The position numbers and the translations under genes are program-made. Positions 33,780-41,728 of a DNA stretch of 64,000 bases are shown here, one piece after another; positions within the stretch are counted from its first letter, which is position 1; every line of letters begins with the position of its first letter. This DNA comes from Clostridia bacterium (GTDB lineage: Bacteria > Bacillota > Clostridia > Oscillospirales > Acutalibacteraceae), in contig JAFXBF010000004.1 in NCBI GenBank assembly GCA_017516745.1, positions 124,001-188,000 on the forward strand, read 5' to 3'. The notes below the pieces were generated by a model. It was not told the DNA's origin and did no database searches. It saw only the letters and a list, made by a program, of their open reading frames with translations.

Positions 33780-35144
33780 TCAGGCAAGCTTAGTTAAAAG
33801 GCAGACACATTCTGTATGCACGGTTTTTGGGAAGAGGTCCACGGGGGTTACGAAGTGCTTACCGTTTTCTTCGGGCACGGTATAGCCGAGGGTGGCGAAA
33901 ACTGCGTAATCACGGGCGAGGGTTGCGGGGTCGCACGAAACATATACCACACGCTTCGGGCTCATTTTTGCAACCGTTTTTATCAGCGCTTCGTCACAGC
34001 CCTTTCTCGGCGGGTCGAGTATGATTACGTCGGGTTTTATGCCTTCTTTTTCAAGCTTTGCCGCCGCAAGGGAAGCGTCGCCGCAGATGAAGCGTGCGTT
34101 TGTAATACCGTTTTTTTCTGCGTTTTTCTTTGCATCCTCTATAGCATCGGGTATGATTTCAACGCCGATAAGCTGTTTTACTTTCTTTGCCATAGTCAGG
34201 CCGATTGTGCCCACACCGCAGTACATATCGAGAAGCACTGTGTTTTCATCAAGCTCGGCATATTCTGCGGCAAGCGAATAGAGCCTTTCCGCCTGTGCAC
34301 GGTTGACCTGATAGAAGGAAAGCGGCGAAATTTCAAATTCGGTTTCGCACAGCGTGTCCGTGATGCTGCCCTTGCCGAAAAGGGTCTTGTTTTTTGTGCC
34401 GAGAATTACGTTTGTCTTTTCCTTGTTGGTGTTTATTACAAGCCCCGTTGCGCCCTTTGCACAAATCATTTCCCACAGCTTTTCTGCGTGGGGAAGGTTA
34501 TTGCCGTTTATTACGAGGCAGACGAGGATTTCCTTGCAGTCCTTTGCCGCACGGATGTAGATATGGCGAAGCAGACCCTTGTGAGAATTTTCGTTGTAAA
34601 CGCTGATGTTATTTTCCTCTGCCCAATTTCTCACTTGCTCGGCAATATCCGAAAACGCTTCGGGCTGAAGCAGGCAGCTTTCACAGCCGATAATGTTGTG
34701 ACTGCGCCTTGAGAAAAAGCCTGTTTTGATTCTGCCGTTTTCCTCGCCTACGGGCAGCTGTGCCTTGTTGCGGTAGCCTTGCGTTTCCTCGCTGCCGATT
34801 ATATCTCTGATATTAAGCGGTAGACCTGCAATGCGGTGGAAGGCATCCTCAACACGCTGCTGTTTTATTTTAAGCTCTGCCTCATAGCTGATGTGGCGGT
34901 ATGCACAGCCGCCGCAACGCCTGAATACTGGGCAGTCGGGCTCAACTCTGTCGGGAGAGGGCTTGATTATTTCCATAGCCTTTGCAACAGCGTAGTTCTT
35001 TTTCACCTTTATTGCGTGTGCAAGTATGGTGTCACCAACGGCGGTGAGGTCGGCAAAAACAGCCATACCGTCAATATGGCCTACGCCGCTTCCCTCTGCG
35101 GTCATTCCCGTTATTTCAAGCTCAAATTCGTCGTTCTTTTTCAA
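33780..35144 (-). CDS. 23S rRNA (uracil-C5)-methyltransferase, RlmD/RumA family
   Basis: A 454-residue RNA methyltransferase that uses S-adenosylmethionine. A TRAM domain sits at residues 1-58. Iron-sulfur ligands are in DCPVFRRCGGCAYRH and GCESCLL. The methylase domain has LDMYCGVGTIGL and DPPRKGCDEAL, and the catalytic cysteine in VVYVSCDPATLARD. Members methylate U1939 or U747 of 23S rRNA; some act on tRNA U54, so the exact site is not settled. The start codon is TTG at 35144, with GAGAGGT six bases upstream. It is divergent from the MGMT-like gene. Confidence 0.93.
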   Translation of the reverse strand: MKKNDEFELEITGMTAEGSGVGHIDGMAVFADLTAVGDTILAHAIKVKKNYAVAKAMEIIKPSPDRVEPDCPVFRRCGGCAYRHISYEAELKIKQQRVEDAFHRIAGLPLNIRDIIGSEETQGYRNKAQLPVGEENGRIKTGFFSRRSHNIIGCESCLLQPEAFSDIAEQVRNWAEENNISVYNENSHKGLLRHIYIRAAKDCKEILVCLVINGNNLPHAEKLWEMICAKGATGLVINTNKEKTNVILGTKNKTLFGKGSITDTLCETEFEISPLSFYQVNRAQAERLYSLAAEYAELDENTVLLDMYCGVGTIGLTMAKKVKQLIGVEIIPDAIEDAKKNAEKNGITNARFICGDASLAAAKLEKEGIKPDVIILDPPRKGCDEALIKTVAKMSPKRVVYVSCDPATLARDYAVFATLGYTVPEENGKHFVTPVDLFPKTVHTECVCLLTKLA

Positions 35145-35190
35145 GGTTTACCTCTCGTTAATAATGGTATATAATATATACGGTGATATT

Positions 35191-35499
35191 ATGGATAAAA
35201 GCGTTTTTGAAAGAATATATGATGTTGTAAAACAGATTCCCCGTGGCAAGGTTGCAACCTACGGTCAGGTTGCTTTGCTCGCAGGCAATCCAAGGTGGGC
35301 GAGGGTAGTGGGTTACGCCTTGCACGTTAACCCCGACCCCGACACAATTCCCTGCTACCGTGTTGTCAACCGTGAGGGCAGGGTTTCGCCTGCCTTTGCC
35401 TTCGGCGGAGAAAATATGCAGGTTTTAATGCTCGAGGGTGACGGAATAAAGGTCACCGACGGCAAGGTGGATTTATCCGTCTGCCAATGGCTTCCTTGA
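35191..35499 (+). CDS. MGMT-family DNA alkyltransferase-like protein
   Basis: A 102-residue protein equal to the C-terminal DNA-binding and active-site domain of O6-alkylguanine-DNA alkyltransferases. IPRGKVATYGQVA is the helix-turn-helix and arginine-finger region. The active-site stretch is IPCYRVVN: the cysteine is kept but the usual histidine (PCHRV) is tyrosine. Alkyltransferase-like proteins instead have tryptophan in place of cysteine, so this is a short cysteine-containing variant that may or may not transfer alkyl groups. Its last 27 bases overlap the 3' end of the convergent VanZ-like gene. ATG at 35191 was chosen because the family begins there. Confidence 0.88.
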   Translation: MDKSVFERIYDVVKQIPRGKVATYGQVALLAGNPRWARVVGYALHVNPDPDTIPCYRVVNREGRVSPAFAFGGENMQVLMLEGDGIKVTDGKVDLSVCQWLP

Positions 35500-35955
35500 T
35501 TTTTTCTTTATAATTTTCAATACTATTAAATAAATAGCCACGCAAACGGCAATTCCGGCCGCCGCACCTGTTGCATCTACTGCGATATCGCTTATCTGGA
35601 ACGCTCTGCCCGGAATAAAAATCTGGTGAATTTCATCACTTATTGCATAGGCAACAGCGACGGCAAAGCAGACAAAGGGTTTTGATTTGCCCGTGGTCTG
35701 TAAAAAAGCGTGGAAAAGCAGGGCGCCGAGTCCGCAATACTCAAGGCCGTGTGCAAGTGTGCGGAAAGCCTCGTGTCCCAGAAATTCGGCAAGCCACGCA
35801 AAAACGGCAAATATGCCGTTCATAACTGCCATACTTAATTCGGCACTTTCATCGGAAGGCTGGTGTGAAAGGTAAAAAATCACACCCATGCAGGCGGCAA
35901 CCGCCGCCCAACCGATGATGATGCCGAATTTTCTTTTTGTGCTGTAATTTTTCAT
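35473..35955 (-). CDS. VanZ-like membrane protein
   Basis: A 160-residue protein with four hydrophobic segments and a basic C-terminus. FYLSHQPSDES after the first helix, AHGLEYCGLGALLF, and AISDEIHQIFIPGRAFQISDIAVDATGA-like features (DEIHQ, GR, D) match the VanZ family. VanZ proteins are linked to teicoplanin resistance in enterococci, but most members have no known role. The start codon overlaps the stop of the upstream lipoprotein gene by one base (TGATG). Its 3' end overlaps the convergent MGMT-like gene. Confidence 0.9.
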   Translation of the reverse strand: MKNYSTKRKFGIIIGWAAVAACMGVIFYLSHQPSDESAELSMAVMNGIFAVFAWLAEFLGHEAFRTLAHGLEYCGLGALLFHAFLQTTGKSKPFVCFAVAVAYAISDEIHQIFIPGRAFQISDIAVDATGAAAGIAVCVAIYLIVLKIIKKKSRKPLADG

Positions 35956-37589
35956 CAGTCTTTAAGTATCTCCGTTTGGTCAAGTCTTATTATACTGCCC
36001 GAGTGGGTGTAGTAAATGCCTATGGCGTTTTCATTTGTTGCGGTATAACCCGAGCGGTAGTAAAGCGGACAGAAAACCGCATTCTGTATCAGGTATTCCT
36101 GTGCCTTCATACAGCCATCGGCAATGCTTTGCAGACCCGTGGCGGTATTGAGCTGTGAAATGAGAGTGTTGAAGTTTTTGGAGTTATAGCGGCAGATGTT
36201 ACCGCCGTCACGGAATGCGGAAAGAAATTGCACGGCGGTCTGTGCCGTTGTGTTGAATTCGGTGAGTGCACATTGGTAGTTGCCGCCGGTTACACGCTTG
36301 TCAAGCTCTGCCTTTTCAAGCACCTCAACCTTTGCGTAGAAGGTGATTCCGAAAAGCTGCTGCCATTTCTGAATTATACGGCGCACGGCTGTTTCGTATT
36401 CGGGCGTACACAGCACGGTGAATTCGCAGGACTTGAGGTTGCATTCCTTGTAGTATTTTTTTGCGGCGCTTTCGTCATAGCCGAGTGTGCCGAGTGCAGG
36501 CATAAAGCTTGAATAGGTCTTGCCGTCAACCGTGCAGGACGGCGGCACTATGCTCAGCGCACGGTTTTCCTCCGCTTCGCCCGAAGCCTCACGGATTATG
36601 TCGAAATCAAGTGCTTTGATAAGCGCAAGGCGTAGACGGTTGCTCTTTGTAAGTGAATCCGAACAGTTGAATGCAAGACCCCACACGCCGTTTTTGTATT
36701 CGTTTACGGTGCAGCCCTCTTTTTTGACGGCGGCTATGCTCGAATAAAGTATCGGGGCGGCGGCGTAGGTGTCGTCGGACAGATTTTCGAGTATTATTGC
36801 TTCGTCCGTTGTGTATGCAAAGGTGACGGAATAAACTTTTGCCTGTGCCTGCGGATTGTCAACGTTACGGCGCAGTATCATATTACTGCCCTTATACCAG
36901 CGTGAAAGGTAGAAGCTGCCGTTGCACAGCACATACTGTGCGGCAAGTCCGTGTCTGCCTCCCGTGGCTTCGAAAAACGCCTGCTTGCAGGGCATTGCAA
37001 TTGGCTCGGTGAGCATTGAAAGAAATTCTCCGCTTGCGTATTCAAGCTGAATTTGTACAGTGTATTCGCTTGTTGCGGTAACGCCGAGTGCGCTGACGGG
37101 CAATTCACCCCTGTGTACCTTTTCGGCATTCTTTATCATATAAAGGCGTTTTGCGTCGGGTGCCTTGGTTTCGGGGTCGAGTGCCCTCTGCAGGCCGAAA
37201 ACAAAGTCTGCCGCAGTTACACGCAGGTCAATTGCGGTTTCCCACTCCTCGCCGAAAATCTCCTCGTGGTTGGAATTGATGTGCCACTTCTTGTCCTCGT
37301 GAAGTGAAAAAGAATAGGCAAGCCCGTCGGGAGAAACGGAAACGCTTTTTGCCGCCGCCGGCTGAATTTCACCCGTTTCGGTGAGCTTCATAAGTCCCTC
37401 AAAGCAGTTGAGCACAACCGTCCTGCTCTCACGGGTGACGGCTATCTGGGGGTCAAGCGTGTCAGGCTCGGCACTGAGCGGCAGACGAAGCTCGGCATCC
37501 TTGACCGTTTTTGAGCAGGCGGAAAAACAGCCGCAGACCGTAATCAGCGACAGGAAAACCGCCAGTATTCTGAAAAAATATTTATTCAT
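35955..37589 (-). CDS. Peptide-type ABC transporter substrate-binding lipoprotein
   Basis: A 544-residue lipoprotein. The signal peptide ends at a lipobox, CFSAC, at about residues 22-26. The mature part starts with LRLPLSAEPDTLDPQIAV, the usual start of family 5 solute-binding proteins (OppA/DppA). These bind oligopeptides, nickel or other solutes for import. The expected permease and ATPase genes are not next to it; it is instead coupled to a VanZ-like gene, so it either works with a transporter elsewhere or in a different role. Confidence 0.9.
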   Translation of the reverse strand: MNKYFFRILAVFLSLITVCGCFSACSKTVKDAELRLPLSAEPDTLDPQIAVTRESRTVVLNCFEGLMKLTETGEIQPAAAKSVSVSPDGLAYSFSLHEDKKWHINSNHEEIFGEEWETAIDLRVTAADFVFGLQRALDPETKAPDAKRLYMIKNAEKVHRGELPVSALGVTATSEYTVQIQLEYASGEFLSMLTEPIAMPCKQAFFEATGGRHGLAAQYVLCNGSFYLSRWYKGSNMILRRNVDNPQAQAKVYSVTFAYTTDEAIILENLSDDTYAAAPILYSSIAAVKKEGCTVNEYKNGVWGLAFNCSDSLTKSNRLRLALIKALDFDIIREASGEAEENRALSIVPPSCTVDGKTYSSFMPALGTLGYDESAAKKYYKECNLKSCEFTVLCTPEYETAVRRIIQKWQQLFGITFYAKVEVLEKAELDKRVTGGNYQCALTEFNTTAQTAVQFLSAFRDGGNICRYNSKNFNTLISQLNTATGLQSIADGCMKAQEYLIQNAVFCPLYYRSGYTATNENAIGIYYTHSGSIIRLDQTEILKD

Positions 37590-37745
37590 ATATTTATCAA
37601 CCCATCATAAATCTTTATTAAGCTATTTTATTATATAACATCATAGTGAATATGGCAAATGTTTTTTGAATAAGCGCAAAGCGCATAAATGAACAAAACA
37701 TTTTCGTAATTGTGAAAAAATTTGTGCAATATCCAAAAAAATATA

Positions 37746-37774
37746 TTGAAATGCAAAAAAATATATGTTATAAT
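37746..37774 (+). promoter_or_regulatory. Promoter of the EF-G paralogue
   Basis: TTGAAA, 17 bases, TATAAT, in an AT-rich tract. The predicted leader of about 85 bases holds a GC-rich stretch before the AAGGAGGAAA ribosome binding site. The rest of the 275-base gap is AT-rich with no other structure seen. Confidence 0.8.
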
Positions 37775-37864
37775 TCGCTATGATATCGCTTTTATAAGCA
37801 ATAGAACATAAATTTTCATAGCGGCGTCGGTTTTTGGTGCCGTGCCGTCAAGGAGGAAACCACA

Positions 37865-39919
37865 GTGAAAGCCTATAACGCAAAAGACATCCGCAATATT
37901 GCCCTCGCCGGTCACGGCGGCAGAGGTAAAACTTCTCTTGCAGAAGCAATGCTCTACCTTGCCAAGGCAACAGACCGCCTCGGCAGAGTTGCGGACGGAA
38001 ATACAGTTCTCGACTACGATGCAGAAGAAAAGCGCAGAGTAGCTTCCGTTTCAACGGCAGTTGCTCCCATCGAGTGGAAGAACACCAAGGTTAATATAAT
38101 CGACACTCCCGGTATGTTCGACTTCGCAGGCGGCGTTGCCGAGGGTATCAGAGCTGCTGAATGTGCACTCGTTGTTGTCGGCGGCAGCATGGAAAAGTTT
38201 GATGTCGGCGCAGAAAAGGCAATCAAGGCTGCTGACAAGCGTGGCATTGCAAAGATGTTCGCCGTCACAAGGCTTGATTCCGAGCAGAACGACTTCTACA
38301 GAACCTTCAACACAATCGTTGCTCAGGTCGGCGCTTCTGCCTGCCCGATTGTTGTTCCCCAGATTGAGGACGGCAAGGTTATCAGCTACGTAAACCTTGT
38401 TACAAATAAAGCTTACTCATACACCTACGGCAACGCAACCGAAATTGCAATGCCCGACGATGACAGAGTCAACGCTATGAGAGACATTTTCAACGAGGCT
38501 GTTGCTTCCGCTGACGATGCTCTTATGGAAAAATTCTTCGAGGGCGAGCCCTTCACACAGGAAGAAATCGTAAACGGCCTCAAGACAGGTGTTGCAGAGG
38601 GTCTTGTTATCCCTGTATTCGCTTGCGCAGGTTATACAATGGACGCTGTTGATATGCTTATCGACGGTATTGTCGATTTCGCTCCCAACGCAGCCGATTA
38701 CGCAGGCGAGGCAGACCTCAAGTGCGACGAAAACGGTGCTCTTGCCGCTGTCTGCTTCAAGACCGTTGCTGACCCGTTTGTCGGTAAGATGTCCTACTTC
38801 AAGGTCGTTTCCGGTAAGCTGACATCCGACGTTCAGGCTGTCAACTCCCGTACAGGCGAGCCCGAGCGTATGGGCAAGCTCGTCACAGTCCGTGGTGGTA
38901 AGCAGGAAGACGCAGCCGTTATCCCCGCAGGCGATATCGGTGCCGTTACAAAGCTCTCCAACACAGTTACGGGCGATACACTCTACGCTCCCAAGAGCGA
39001 GGTTATTCTTGACCCCGTTTCCTTCCCTGCACCCTGTATGTCAATGGCAGTAAATGTCAAGAAGAAGGGTGAAGAAGAAAAGGTTGCCGCAGGCCTTCTC
39101 AGACTTGCTGAAGAAGACCCGACAATCAAGTACTACACAAACAAAGAAACACGTGAGCAGATTGTCAGCGGTCTTGGCGAACAGCACATCGACGTTGTCA
39201 AGTCCAAGCTCAAGGCAAAGTTCGGCGTTGAGGTTGACCTCACTGTTCCACGTGTTGCATACCGTGAAACCATCCGCAAGGTTGTTGACAAGCAGGGTCG
39301 CCACAAGAAGCAGTCCGGCGGTCACGGCCAGTTCGGTGATGTATGGATTCGCTTCGAGCCCTATATGGGTGAGGAAGACTTCGTCTTCACTTCCGACGAG
39401 GTTGTCGGCGGTGCAGTTCCCAAGAACTTCTTCCCCGCAGTTGAAAAGGGTCTTCGTGAGTGCATAGCAAAGGGTCTTATTGCAGGTTACCCGATGGTCG
39501 GCGTAAAGGCTGCCCTTCACGACGGTTCCTACCACCCCGTTGACTCCTCCGAAATGGCCTTCAAGACAGCTGCTGCACTTGCATTCAAGGCCGCTGTTCC
39601 CGAGGCACAGCCCACAATTCTTGAGCCCGTAGGTCTTCTCAAGGTCTATATGCCCGAATCCAAGTTCGGCGACATCATGGGCGATATCACAAAGCGCCGT
39701 GGCCGTGTTATCGGTATGGGTCCGTCTGACGAACCCTCACTCCAGGAATTTGTCGCTGAAGTTCCCATGGCAGAAATGGGCGACTTCGCAACAGTTCTCC
39801 GCTCCGTAACACAGGGCAGAGGCCACTTCTCCTTCGAGTTCGTCCGCTACGAGGATGCTCCGATGAACGTTCAGCAGAAGGTTATCGAAGAAGCAAAGGC
39901 ACGCATGGAAGACGAGTAA
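37865..39919 (+). CDS. Translation elongation factor G-like protein (paralogue)
   Basis: A 684-residue translational GTPase of the EF-G family, a little shorter than canonical EF-G (about 690-700). The G1 loop is GHGGRGKTS rather than GHVDAGKTT, G3 is DTPGMFDF, and the usual G4 NKXD is replaced by TRLD. Domain IV is present with KKQSGGHGQFGDVWI and the later domain V. Such variants form a second EF-G clade in Clostridia; its role (recycling, stress, or ribosome rescue) is not established. The start codon is GTG with AAGGAGG upstream. Heavy use of C-ending codons suggests strong expression. It is unlikely to be the main EF-G, which usually lies with rpsL/rpsG. Confidence 0.92.
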   Translation: MKAYNAKDIRNIALAGHGGRGKTSLAEAMLYLAKATDRLGRVADGNTVLDYDAEEKRRVASVSTAVAPIEWKNTKVNIIDTPGMFDFAGGVAEGIRAAECALVVVGGSMEKFDVGAEKAIKAADKRGIAKMFAVTRLDSEQNDFYRTFNTIVAQVGASACPIVVPQIEDGKVISYVNLVTNKAYSYTYGNATEIAMPDDDRVNAMRDIFNEAVASADDALMEKFFEGEPFTQEEIVNGLKTGVAEGLVIPVFACAGYTMDAVDMLIDGIVDFAPNAADYAGEADLKCDENGALAAVCFKTVADPFVGKMSYFKVVSGKLTSDVQAVNSRTGEPERMGKLVTVRGGKQEDAAVIPAGDIGAVTKLSNTVTGDTLYAPKSEVILDPVSFPAPCMSMAVNVKKKGEEEKVAAGLLRLAEEDPTIKYYTNKETREQIVSGLGEQHIDVVKSKLKAKFGVEVDLTVPRVAYRETIRKVVDKQGRHKKQSGGHGQFGDVWIRFEPYMGEEDFVFTSDEVVGGAVPKNFFPAVEKGLRECIAKGLIAGYPMVGVKAALHDGSYHPVDSSEMAFKTAAALAFKAAVPEAQPTILEPVGLLKVYMPESKFGDIMGDITKRRGRVIGMGPSDEPSLQEFVAEVPMAEMGDFATVLRSVTQGRGHFSFEFVRYEDAPMNVQQKVIEEAKARMEDE

Positions 39920-39956
39920 ACTCAAACTGTGCGTATTGGGCGAATAAGCTGTTTTT

Positions 39957-39990
39957 TCCTCCTCGGCGTATCTTATACGCCGAGGAGGAA
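39957..39990. repeat. Perfect inverted repeat after the EF-G paralogue
   Basis: TTCCTCCTCGGCGTA and its exact inverse flank a short loop, in a T-then-A context without a U tract on either strand's 3' side. It is followed by a true terminator at 40054, so its own job is unclear. Confidence 0.7.
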
Positions 39991-40053
39991 GAAAACATCT
40001 TCTTCATCCCAATCCGTCAGTTTGCAAGGTTTGTGCGGTTTAATTAGTTTGTC

Positions 40054-40088
40054 AAGGGCTTGCGGTTTCACAGCTGCAAGCCCTTTTT
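40054..40088 (+). terminator. Terminator of the EF-G paralogue
   Basis: AAGGGCTTGC and GCAAGCCCTT pair perfectly around 15 bases or fewer, then TTTA. Confidence 0.88.
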
Positions 40089-40170
40089 ATGTAAAAAATG
40101 AGTTAAACGGTTTATTACATATACATTTGATTTTTCATGCGGTACAATAAAAATAAAGGAGTTGAAAATT

Positions 40171-40698
40171 ATGAAACCTACAAAAAAATTACCTTTGTTT
40201 TGTATTACCGGTGCATCGTGTGCAGGCAAATCAACCGTATGCAACGAGCTTTTCAAAAACGAAAAAAATTATATAGTTCTTGAAAGCGATATAATGTGGA
40301 ACGATGTTTACAACACCCCCGAAGATGATTACAGAACATATCGCAGAATGTGGACAAGGCTTTGTGCCAACATTTCACAAATCGGTCTGCCTTGTGTTGT
40401 TTGCGGTGCGTGTGTACCGAAACAGTTTGAAAATTTACCCGAAAGAGAACTGTTTTCAGATTTGCACTATCTTGCAATTGTCTGTGACGATGAAACGATG
40501 ATGCACAGAATGACAGTCGGCAGAAAGGTTACGGACGAAAATTGGATTGCTTCTTCTGTGCAGTTTAATAACTGGCTGAAAGAAAACCACGATAAAACTC
40601 AGCCGAACATTGATTTGCTTGACACTTCAAAGCTCACTCCCGAGCAGGCTGCGGAATATGTTGACAGGTGGATAAAAAGCAAACTCACAGAGGAATGA
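40171..40698 (+). CDS. P-loop kinase-like NTPase
   Basis: A 175-residue protein with a Walker A motif GASCAGKST at residues 14-22, a kinase-like arrangement with SDIMW after the second strand, and a later RMTVGRKV lid-like segment. It resembles small nucleotide or adenylyl kinases of unknown substrate found in Firmicutes. The ATG at 40171 follows AAGGAG; the TTG at 40162 is too close to it. Its stop overlaps the start of the next gene (ATGA), so the two are probably made together. Confidence 0.8.
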   Translation: MKPTKKLPLFCITGASCAGKSTVCNELFKNEKNYIVLESDIMWNDVYNTPEDDYRTYRRMWTRLCANISQIGLPCVVCGACVPKQFENLPERELFSDLHYLAIVCDDETMMHRMTVGRKVTDENWIASSVQFNNWLKENHDKTQPNIDLLDTSKLTPEQAAEYVDRWIKSKLTEE

Positions 40699-41432
40699 AA
40701 GCAATGAAATACGAAAATGCCGCCGATATATTACCCGAGGATTTGCTCAAACGTGTGCAGAAGTTTGCTGCAGGCAAGCTGATTTATGTGCCTGAAACTA
40801 TAGGTAAACGCTCTTGGGGTGAGACTTCTGGATATAAGCGGTATCTTGCAGCACGAAACCAAGAGATAAAAGAAAAATTCTTATTTGGCTTTACTGTTGA
40901 AAAACTCGCAGATGAATATAGCCTTTCCGTAGAATCAATCAAGAAAATTGTCTACAGTAAAAGCGAAAACAAAGAACTGAAATACAGGTGTTCTTTATCG
41001 TCTGCCAAAGAGTTTTCGGAAGCTGGCAAGCTTGAAGAATGGGTGCATTTGTTTTTGCTTTCGGACGGTCACAACAAAGCGTTTTCGGACGGACTGAAGC
41101 TCTTTGACAGATATTATTTAGGGCCGTTTACAATGCCGTTGTCTTTATTTTCCCGTTGCTGCGGTCCCGAAGAAAATATAAAGTATCAGGTCAATGCAGA
41201 ATGGTTTGAAAAAAGAGTGCAATCACTAATGAAAACCCTTCAATCAAATGACGATATACCGCCGCTGATAGTACATTTCGTTGACCACGGCTTTGAACTG
41301 TGTGACGGCAACCACCGCTTTGAAGCACTGACCCGACTCGGCGTAAAAGAATACCCCGTTATCGTTTGGATGACGGAGAAAGAAGAGTATGACGAGTTTT
41401 CGGAAGTGTTTGCAAAATTTTTAACTAAATAA
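40695..41432 (+). CDS. Fusion of a CD3324/Mor-type HTH domain with a ParB-like domain
   Basis: A 245-residue protein. Residues 1-90 resemble CD3324-type proteins: NAADILPEDLLKRVQKFA, IYVP, and a helix-turn-helix in TVEKLADEYSLSVESIKKIV. The last 60 residues carry ELCDGNHRFEALTRLGVKEYPV, close to the ParB/sulfiredoxin nucleotide-binding core motif. The middle is unassigned. It starts four bases inside the kinase-like gene. Standalone versions of each half exist, but I know of no described function for the fusion; a nucleotide-sensing regulator is one guess. The second ATG at 40704 is a possible alternative start. Confidence 0.7.
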   Translation: MKAMKYENAADILPEDLLKRVQKFAAGKLIYVPETIGKRSWGETSGYKRYLAARNQEIKEKFLFGFTVEKLADEYSLSVESIKKIVYSKSENKELKYRCSLSSAKEFSEAGKLEEWVHLFLLSDGHNKAFSDGLKLFDRYYLGPFTMPLSLFSRCCGPEENIKYQVNAEWFEKRVQSLMKTLQSNDDIPPLIVHFVDHGFELCDGNHRFEALTRLGVKEYPVIVWMTEKEEYDEFSEVFAKFLTK

Positions 41433-41442
41433 GAATGTATGG

Positions 41443-41477
41443 GCAACTGTTGTGAGCTTTATGACAGTTGCTTTTTT
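41443..41477 (+). terminator. Terminator after the HTH/ParB-like gene
   Basis: GCAACTGT and ACAGTTGC pair around a 13-base loop, followed by six T. The 296-base gap to the next gene otherwise holds only an AT-rich stretch with a promoter. Confidence 0.9.
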
Positions 41478-41666
41478 GTTTGCAAAATCTATTAGCTAAA
41501 AATGAAATATATTGGTTTGGGATAATACACTATTACTTACTGAGTAATTACTTGCACCATTTAGCAAGTTTTATTCGCACTTATTTGCACCTTTGAAGAA
41601 AATTCACACTAATTATGTCATTCCTGTGATGAAAAATATAAAATTTATAAAAGTATAAAAATATAT

Positions 41667-41695
41667 TTGAAATAATTCTGATTTCGTGCTATTAT
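41667..41695 (+). promoter_or_regulatory. Promoter of the zinc-ribbon/TPR gene pair
   Basis: TTGAAA, 17 bases, TATTAT, 34 bases before the start codon. Confidence 0.75.
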
Positions 41696-41728
41696 AACAA
41701 CATATCAGTATAAAGGGAGGTTTTGTTT

